Shown one piece after another: positions 5,938 to 10,900 of a stretch of 10,900 nt of DNA. Source of the DNA: Candidatus Eiseniibacteriota bacterium (lineage in GTDB: Bacteria; Eisenbacteria; RBG-16-71-46). Both the position numbers and the translations under genes were made by a program. How positions within the stretch are numbered: the stretch's first letter is position 1; every line of letters starts with the position of its first letter. A model generated the notes under the pieces. It had not been told where the DNA came from. It ran no database searches and was given only the letters and a program-made list of their open reading frames with translations. The stretch spans positions 1-10,900 of the forward strand of contig VBPB01000149.1 in the NCBI GenBank assembly GCA_005893365.1, in the 5' to 3' direction.

Positions 5938-6894
5938 GTGGGCCCCACCCGCATCCTGATCACCGGCGTCTCGGGGTTCGTGGGCGCCCATCTGGTCGAC
6001 CGCATCGCCGCCGACGGCCGGCTCGCCCTGGGCCTCGGCGAGGCGCCGGCCCCCGCGGCGCTCCAGGCGCGCCTCGCCGGCGAATGGATCGCCGACGTGC
6101 GCGAGCCCGAGGCCCTGGCCGACGCCCTGGCGGCCGCACAGCCCGACGCCATCGTCCACCTGGCCGGCCAGAGCAGTGCGGCGTTCTCGTTCGACCATCC
6201 GGTCGAGACCTACCGCGTCAACACGCAGGGGACCTGGAACCTGCTCGAGGCGGTGCGGCGCGCGGTCCCGAAGGCGCGCGTGCTGGTGGTGGGCACCAGC
6301 GAGGTCTATGGCCCCCAGCCCGAGGGCTCGCGCGTCGCCGAGGACGCCCCGTTCCGGCCGGTGAGCCCCTACGCGCTCTCCAAGGCGGCGGCCGACGCGG
6401 GGGCGGAGGCCTACGCGCGGGTGTTCGGCCTCGACGTGGCGCGCACGCGCTCCTTCGCGCACATCGGGCCCGGGCAGACCGATCGCTTCGTGGTGCCGAC
6501 CGTGGCGCGGCAGATCGCCGAGATCGAGGCCGGGCGGTTGGAGCCGGTGGTGCGGGTCGGGAATCTCATGGTGACGCGCGACCTGACCGACGTGCGCGAC
6601 GTGGTCGCGGCCTACCTCGCGCTGCTCGAGCGCGGCCGGACCGGGACCGCCTACAACGTCTGCCGTGGCGAGGGCATGCCGCTCGCCGCGGTGGTGGGGC
6701 GGCTGTGCGAGCAGGCGCGTCTGCCGGTGCGCATCGAGGTGGACCCGGCGCGGGTCCGTCCCGCCGACGTGCCGTACCTGGTCGGGGACCCGACCCGGAT
6801 GCGGCGTGACACCGGCTGGTCGCCGGTGCGCTCGCTCGATCAGACCCTGGGCGACGTCCTGGAGGAATGGCGCGCGCGCGCCGATACCGGGTAG
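5938..6894 (+). CDS. Second GDP-sugar SDR, paralogue of the preceding gene (GDP-6-deoxymannose reductase-like)
   Basis: The 318-residue product has the Rossmann motif GVSGFVG at 10-16, HLAGQSS, active-site loop TSEVYG (120-125) and Tyr145/Lys149 in SPYALSK. FAHIGPGQTDRFVVPTVARQIAEIE, DLTDVRDVVAAYLAL and RPADVPYLVGDPTRM closely resemble GDP-4-keto-6-deoxymannose reductase (Rmd). Those same landmarks recur in the gene immediately upstream, so the two are probably paralogues from a tandem duplication, since diverged. Thr120 and Glu122 match the dehydratase catalytic positions more fully than in the neighbour, so the split of labour between the two is unclear. The segment after the first Rossmann strand is short and Ala-rich. 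The GTG start at 5938 is the only upstream choice that keeps the glycine motif intact. It follows the previous stop by 18 bases and has only a poorly spaced GAGG (5932-5935), which suggests translational coupling. The family is firm; the exact reaction is not. Confidence 0.92.
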   Translation: MGPTRILITGVSGFVGAHLVDRIAADGRLALGLGEAPAPAALQARLAGEWIADVREPEALADALAAAQPDAIVHLAGQSSAAFSFDHPVETYRVNTQGTWNLLEAVRRAVPKARVLVVGTSEVYGPQPEGSRVAEDAPFRPVSPYALSKAAADAGAEAYARVFGLDVARTRSFAHIGPGQTDRFVVPTVARQIAEIEAGRLEPVVRVGNLMVTRDLTDVRDVVAAYLALLERGRTGTAYNVCRGEGMPLAAVVGRLCEQARLPVRIEVDPARVRPADVPYLVGDPTRMRRDTGWSPVRSLDQTLGDVLEEWRARADTG

Positions 6895-6933
6895 AATCCC
6901 ATCGACCGCGCCTCACGCCCCAGCACGCGCCCG

Positions 6934-6951
6934 CCTGGGCCGGACCAGGAG
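6934..6951 (+). promoter_or_regulatory. Shine-Dalgarno of the amidotransferase gene, partly inside a small hairpin
   Basis: AGGAG at 6947-6951 lies nine bases before the ATG at 6961. CCTGG (6934-6938) can pair with CCAGG (6945-6949) across a six-base loop, burying three bases of the Shine-Dalgarno. This might damp translation of the gene, but a five-base stem is modest evidence. Confidence 0.3.
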
Positions 6952-6960
6952 TAACGACCG

Positions 6961-8928
6961 ATGTGCGGCATCTGCGGATTCCTCCACGTCGAGGGTGACC
7001 CGGTCGACGCGGGCCTCGGCGCGCGCATGACCGAGCTGCTCCGCCACCGCGGCCCCGAGGGCGAGGGTCACCTGGAGGTGCCCGGCCAACCGCCGCCGTC
7101 GGTCTACCTGGGCCATCGCCGGCTCAAGATCATCGACCTCTCCGACGCCGCCCGTCAGCCGCTCGCCAACGAGGACGGCACGGTGTGGGTCACCTTCAAC
7201 GGCGAGATCTACAACTTCTTGGGCCTGCGCGAGGCGCTCGAGCGCCGCGGCCACCGCTTCCGCTCGCACTCGGACACCGAGACCATCGTCCACGCCTACG
7301 AGGAGTTCGGCGACGACGCGATCGCGCGCCTGGACGGCATGTTCGCGCTGGCGATCTGGGACGGGCGGAAGCGCCGCCTGCTGCTCGCGCGCGACCGCTC
7401 GGGCAAGAAGCCGCTCTATCACGCCTTCGACGGCCGGTCGTTCGCGTTCGGCTCCGAGATCAAGGCGCTGCTCGCCTGTCCGTGGGTCCGGCACGAGCCC
7501 AACCCCGAGCGGCTCGGCGAATACCTCCTGTTCGGATACGTGCGCGCCCCCGAGACCCTCTATAAGGGCATCCAGCAGCTCCCGCCCGGCTGCATGCTCG
7601 CGGTCGAGGGGGGTGCCGTGCGCGGCCCGACCCGCTACTGGACGCTGCGGCGCGGGATCACGCCCGAGACCGAGTGCATCCCGGCCGACGAGGCGGCGCG
7701 GCGCGTGCGGGAGCTGCTGACGCAGGCGGTCGAGCGGCGGCTGCTGAGCGACGTGCCGCTGGGCGCCCTGCTGAGCGGCGGGCTCGATTCGACCATCGTC
7801 GTAGGCATCATGTCGCGGCTCATGCGCGTGCCGGTGCGCACGTTCACGGTCGGCTTCAGCGACGAGCCGACCTACGACGAGCGCCGCTACGCCGCGATCG
7901 CGGCGCGGGCGTTCGGCACCCAGCACACCGAGTTCGTGGTGCGCACCGACGCGATGAGCCTGATGCGCCGCCTGCTGTGGCACCACGACCAGCCCTACGG
8001 CGACTCCTCGGCGATCCCGACCTTCCAGGTCTCGCGCCTGGCGCGCCAGCACGTGACGGTGGTGCTGAACGGCGACGGCGGCGACGAGGTCTTCGGCGGC
8101 TACGAGCGCTTCTGGGCCGCCCTGTGGGCGGCGCGCATGCCCGGATTCGTCGGCGGGATCGGCGGGGCGATCGCCCGCGCGCTGCCGCGCGACCACGGCT
8201 ACTTCGGCGTCCGGCGCCGGCTCGAGCGCTTCGTGGCGCGCAGCGGCGAGCCGCCGCTCGACCGCTATCTCGACTGGACCAGCATCTTCGGCACCGGGGC
8301 CGCGGCCGCCCTGCTCAAGCCCGAAGTGGCCGCCGCGGACGGCGTGGCGGGGGTCTACGCCGCGATCCGGGCCGCCTACGCCGGCAACGGGCACCGCGCG
8401 TTGCTGGACCAGCTGCTGGAGGTCAACTTCTCGACCTACCTGCCCGATGACCTGCACGTCAAGGTGGACCGGATGAGCATGGCGAACTCGCTCGAGTCGC
8501 GCTCGCCCATGCTCGACACGGCCCTGGTGGAGTTCGCCGCGACCCTGCCGCCGGGACTCAAGATCCGGGGCGGCCAGCTCAAGTATGTGCTCAAGCGGGC
8601 CTTCCGGGACCTGGTGCCGCCCGAGCTGCTCCACCGCCGCAAGCACGGGTTCGGCGTGCCGGTGGATCGCTGGTTCCGCCACGAGCTCAAGGACACCGCG
8701 CGCGAGCTGCTACTCGAGCCCGACAGCCGGCTCAGGGCCTACCTGGAACCCGAGGCGGTCGGGCGCGTGTTCGACGAGCACGCACGCGGCACCGCCGCCC
8801 ACGGGCAGCGCCTGTGGACGCTGATGAATCTCGAATTGTGGCTGCGCATGCTGGAGGACGGGAGTCTCTGGAAGCCGATGGCGGAAGGATCCGACGGAGA
8901 GCTGGAAGCCGTCGCCCGCGCCAGTTGA
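6961..8928 (+). CDS. asnB: Asparagine synthase (glutamine-hydrolysing)-type amidotransferase
   Basis: The 655-residue protein has both AsnB domains. The N-terminal class II glutamine amidotransferase begins MCGICGF with Cys2 as nucleophile once Met is removed. It also has LGHRRLKIID (51-59), the FNGEIYN oxyanion/substrate motif at 79-85, and Asp105 in SDTET. The C-terminal ATP-pyrophosphatase domain carries the PP-loop SGGLDS at 272-277, GDGGDEVFGGY, SLESRSPMLD and RRKHGFGVP. All key residues are intact, so it should hydrolyse glutamine and adenylate a carboxylate acceptor. True asparagine synthesis is possible. Its place between nucleotide-sugar enzymes and a glycosyltransferase makes amidation of a sugar acid or another polysaccharide modification equally plausible, as known for AsnB homologues in O-antigen and exosortase-associated clusters. 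The ATG at 6961 has AGGAG at 6947-6951 and lies 66 bases after the previous stop. A strong hairpin follows the gene. Confidence 0.95.
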   Translation: MCGICGFLHVEGDPVDAGLGARMTELLRHRGPEGEGHLEVPGQPPPSVYLGHRRLKIIDLSDAARQPLANEDGTVWVTFNGEIYNFLGLREALERRGHRFRSHSDTETIVHAYEEFGDDAIARLDGMFALAIWDGRKRRLLLARDRSGKKPLYHAFDGRSFAFGSEIKALLACPWVRHEPNPERLGEYLLFGYVRAPETLYKGIQQLPPGCMLAVEGGAVRGPTRYWTLRRGITPETECIPADEAARRVRELLTQAVERRLLSDVPLGALLSGGLDSTIVVGIMSRLMRVPVRTFTVGFSDEPTYDERRYAAIAARAFGTQHTEFVVRTDAMSLMRRLLWHHDQPYGDSSAIPTFQVSRLARQHVTVVLNGDGGDEVFGGYERFWAALWAARMPGFVGGIGGAIARALPRDHGYFGVRRRLERFVARSGEPPLDRYLDWTSIFGTGAAAALLKPEVAAADGVAGVYAAIRAAYAGNGHRALLDQLLEVNFSTYLPDDLHVKVDRMSMANSLESRSPMLDTALVEFAATLPPGLKIRGGQLKYVLKRAFRDLVPPELLHRRKHGFGVPVDRWFRHELKDTARELLLEPDSRLRAYLEPEAVGRVFDEHARGTAAHGQRLWTLMNLELWLRMLEDGSLWKPMAEGSDGELEAVARAS

Positions 8929-8940
8929 GGCGGTCGGCGC

Positions 8941-8962
8941 CGCGCCGCAGCAGAGCGGCGCG
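8941..8962 (+). terminator. Perfect 8-bp GC hairpin between asnB and the UDP-sugar epimerase gene
   Basis: CGCGCCGC (8941-8948) and GCGGCGCG (8955-8962) are exact complements around an AGCAGA loop, twelve bases after the asnB stop. No T tract follows, and the next gene starts 27 bases later with its own Shine-Dalgarno. It may cause partial termination, pausing or transcript stabilisation inside the operon. The structure is clear; the role is inferred. Confidence 0.4.
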
Positions 8963-8970
8963 ATCCCACG

Positions 8971-8980
8971 AAAGGAAAGG
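8971..8980 (+). promoter_or_regulatory. Purine-rich Shine-Dalgarno of the epimerase gene
   Basis: AAAGGAAAGG lies nine bases before the ATG at 8990, which is the only start that leaves the N-terminal glycine motif whole. Confidence 0.55.
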
Positions 8981-8989
8981 CTCGCGAAC

Positions 8990-9928
8990 ATGATCTACCT
9001 GATCACCGGAGGGGCGGGGTTCATCGGCTCCCACGTCGTGCGCAACCTGCTGGATCGCGGCGAGAAGGTCCGCATCCTCGACAACTTCGCCACCGGCAAG
9101 CGCGAGCACCTGGTGCCGCTCGAGGGCCGGGTCGAGGTGATCGAGGGCGACATCCGCTACCTCAACAACGTGCAGGAGGCGGTGGCCGGCGCGGACTACG
9201 TCATCCACCTCGCCGCGCTGCCCTCGGTGGCCCGGTCGGTGCGCACGCCGATCGAGAGCAACGACACCAACGTGCACGGCACGCTCAACGTGTTGATCGC
9301 CGCCCGCGACGCCAAGGTCAAGCGCGTGGTCTACGCCGCCTCCTCCTCGGCCTACGGCAACTCCGCCACGCTCCCCAAGGTGGAGACCATGCCGTCCGAT
9401 CCGCTCTCGCCCTACGCCGTCAACAAGCTGGCCGGCGAGCTCTACTGCCGCGTGTTCACGCGGGTCTACGGTCTCGAGACGGTGTCGCTCCGCTACTTCA
9501 ACGTCTTCGGTCCGCGCCAGGACCCCTCGTCCCAGTACTCGGCGGTCATCCCGCGCTTCATCCAGTCGCTGCTCGCCGACCAGCGGCCGCGCATCTTCGG
9601 CGACGGCGAGCACTCGCGCGACTTCACCTACGTGCAGAACGCGGTCGAGGCCAGCCTGCTCGCCTGCACCGCCCCAGGGGTCGCCGGCGAGACCATCAAC
9701 GTCGCCTGCGGCGAGCGGGTCACGCTCAACCGGCTGGTGAAGCTGATCTGCGCCAACCTCGGCAAGGACCTGGCCCCGATCTACGACGAGCCCCGGGCCG
9801 GGGACGTCCTCCATTCGCAGGCCGACATCCGCAAGGCCCAGACGCTGCTGCGCTACCAGCCGGCCGTCGGCATGGAGGAGGGCGTGAAGCGGACCATCGA
9901 ATGGCTGCGCGGCGATGGCGCCGCCTGA
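8990..9928 (+). CDS. UDP-sugar 4-epimerase (WbpP/GalE-like SDR)
   Basis: This 312-residue extended SDR carries GGAGFIG at 7-13 for NAD binding, DNFATGKREHL after the second strand, and GDIRYLNNV. HLAALPSVARSV, SSSAYG at 118-123, Tyr142 and Lys146 in SPYAVNK, and LRYFNVFGPRQDP complete the active-site region. The last three and the GDGEHSRDFTYV segment match the UDP-N-acetylglucosamine C4-epimerase group typified by Pseudomonas WbpP and Salmonella TviC, which interconverts GlcNAc/GalNAc or their uronic acids on UDP. GalE-type UDP-glucose/galactose activity is an alternative, because substrate width depends on residues I cannot resolve. No membrane segment is seen, so it is cytosolic. It would supply a 4-epimerised donor for the glycosyltransferase that overlaps its 3' end. 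It follows asnB by 61 bases, with a strong hairpin in between. Confidence 0.94.
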   Translation: MIYLITGGAGFIGSHVVRNLLDRGEKVRILDNFATGKREHLVPLEGRVEVIEGDIRYLNNVQEAVAGADYVIHLAALPSVARSVRTPIESNDTNVHGTLNVLIAARDAKVKRVVYAASSSAYGNSATLPKVETMPSDPLSPYAVNKLAGELYCRVFTRVYGLETVSLRYFNVFGPRQDPSSQYSAVIPRFIQSLLADQRPRIFGDGEHSRDFTYVQNAVEASLLACTAPGVAGETINVACGERVTLNRLVKLICANLGKDLAPIYDEPRAGDVLHSQADIRKAQTLLRYQPAVGMEEGVKRTIEWLRGDGAA

Positions 9929-10900
9929 GCCCGACGCGGCCGCGGGCCCGGCAGCGGAGACGATCAGGGTCCTGCGCATCATCGCCCGGCTCAACGTGGG
10001 CGGGCCCGCGATCCACACGGTCCTGCTGACCGCCGGGCTCAACGACGGGCGGTTCCGCTCGCTCCTGGTCACCGGTACGCCCGACGAGCAGGAGGGCGAC
10101 ATGAGCTACTACGCGCGCCAGCTCGGCGTCGAGCCCACGTTCGTCCCCGAGCTGGGGCGCGAGCTCTCCTGGCGCGACGACCTGGTCGCCTTCCAGCGCC
10201 TGGTGGGCCTGATCCGCTCGTTCCGGCCCCACATCGTCCACACCCACACCGCCAAGGCCGGCGCCGTCGGCCGGCTCGCCGCCCTGGTGGCAGGGGTGCC
10301 GATCCGGGTCCACACCTTCCACGGGCACGTCTTCCGCGGCTACTTCAGCCCGCTCAAGACCCGCGTGTTCCTGGTGATCGAGCGCGCGCTGGCCGCGATC
10401 ACCCGCCGCATCGTCGCCATCAGCGAGCTCCAGCGCGACGACCTGTGCGACGTGTTCCACATCGTCGCGCGCGAGCGCTGTTCGGTCATCCCGCTCGGCT
10501 TCGACCTGCGCCCGTTCGCGGCCGCCGAGACCAAGCGCGGCGCCATCCGGGGGGCGCTCGGGCTCGGCCAAGACCGGCGGCTGGTGGGGATCGTCGGCCG
10601 GCTGGTGCCGATCAAGCACCACGCGATGTTCCTCGAGATGGCGCGACGGGTGGCGGACGCGCGCGCCGACACCGACTTCGTGATCGTCGGCGACGGCGAG
10701 TTGAGGCCCGAGCTGGAGCGGTCGGTGGCGGCCATGGGCCTCGGCGGGCGGGTGCACTTCCTGGGTTGGCGGCGTGACTTGGACGCGGTCTACGCCGACC
10801 TCGACGTCGTGGCGCTCACCTCGCTCAACGAGGGGACGCCGGTGGCGTTGATCGAGGCGATGGCCTCGGGCCGGCCGGTGGTTGCCACCGCGGTGGGCGG
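9915..10900 (+). CDS. GT4 family glycosyltransferase, 3' end beyond the window
   Basis: An open frame from ATG 9915 runs to the window end (about 328 codons) without a stop, so the gene is truncated only by the window edge. The product has the GT-B layout of family GT4: an N-terminal acceptor domain with RIIARLNVGGPAIHT, then HTHTAKAGAVGRLAA and HTFHGHVFRGYFS, and a linker with PLGFDLRPF. The C-terminal donor domain contains VGIVGRLVPIKHH, VIVGDGELRPELE and the EGTPVALIE retaining-transferase EX7E signature. The window ends shortly after, in ASGRPVVATAVGG. It should transfer a nucleotide-activated sugar to a glycan or lipid-linked acceptor at the inner membrane face; donor and acceptor cannot be read from sequence. 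The start overlaps the epimerase gene by 14 bases and has no clear Shine-Dalgarno, implying translational coupling. An Ala/Pro-rich leader of about 15 residues precedes the first strand. Confidence 0.93.
   Translation, partial: MAPPEPDAAAGPAAETIRVLRIIARLNVGGPAIHTVLLTAGLNDGRFRSLLVTGTPDEQEGDMSYYARQLGVEPTFVPELGRELSWRDDLVAFQRLVGLIRSFRPHIVHTHTAKAGAVGRLAALVAGVPIRVHTFHGHVFRGYFSPLKTRVFLVIERALAAITRRIVAISELQRDDLCDVFHIVARERCSVIPLGFDLRPFAAAETKRGAIRGALGLGQDRRLVGIVGRLVPIKHHAMFLEMARRVADARADTDFVIVGDGELRPELERSVAAMGLGGRVHFLGWRRDLDAVYADLDVVALTSLNEGTPVALIEAMASGRPVVATAVG

Noticed and set aside
6892..6897. TAGAAT at the end of the second SDR gene as a -10 box for asnB
   Set aside because: It matches the -10 consensus in five of six bases, but the sequence 17 bases upstream is a GC repeat with no -35 similarity, and it overlaps the stop codon of an operon gene.
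6913..8682. Long open frame on the minus strand opposite asnB
   Set aside because: It lies wholly antisense to a gene with intact AsnB motifs. Its product is His/Arg/Gly/Ala-rich with no recognisable motif, as expected from third-position GC bias.
8732..10102. Long minus-strand open frame across the asnB end, epimerase and GT start
   Set aside because: It is antisense to three supported genes, and its composition is low-complexity and typical of a GC-rich shadow frame.
1..10900. Mobile element, tRNA, rRNA or CRISPR signals
   Set aside because: I saw no transposase or integrase motif, no terminal repeats, no tRNA cloverleaf and no regularly spaced repeats on either strand.

Overview
The window is very GC-rich, with almost every third codon position G or C, and every supportable gene lies on the + strand. 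Gene order, Shine-Dalgarno sites and protein families suggest a chromosomal segment from a high-GC, probably Gram-negative bacterium, possibly an uncultured lineage. I cannot assign a phylum from the sequence alone. There are no RNA genes, CRISPR arrays, insertion sequences or gene-free stretches longer than about 180 bases.

Region 1 (bases 1-4834) holds apparently unrelated accessory or housekeeping genes. The first is the 3' part of an Ala/Pro-rich protein ending in a carboxypeptidase-regulatory-like beta-sandwich. It runs without a stop, in frame, into a YbhB/YbcL-type PEBP protein that also has its own strong ribosome binding site. An OPT-family oligopeptide transporter follows, then an exported alpha/alpha-toroid protein resembling the C-terminal part of YyaL. 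Short GC-rich hairpins sit in the gaps between these genes.

Region 2 (about 4890-10900, continuing beyond the window) is the beginning of a surface-polysaccharide cluster. A plausible housekeeping promoter precedes two paralogous sugar-nucleotide SDR enzymes of the GDP-mannose dehydratase / GDP-6-deoxymannose reductase group. These are followed by an AsnB-type glutamine amidotransferase, a WbpP/GalE-like UDP-sugar 4-epimerase, and a GT4 glycosyltransferase that overlaps the epimerase by 14 bases and is cut by the window end. Spacings of 18, 66, 61 and -14 bases suggest one operon. Together the genes would make deoxyhexose and 4-epimerised nucleotide sugars, possibly amidate a uronic acid or modify a glycan, and start transferring sugars to a carrier or glycan chain.

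I found no clearly new system. The points most worth a second look are the read-through fusion with an internal translation start at 960, the identity of the paired SDR enzymes (neither has the classical GMD N-terminal signature), the amidotransferase inside a glycan operon, and several perfect intergenic hairpins.
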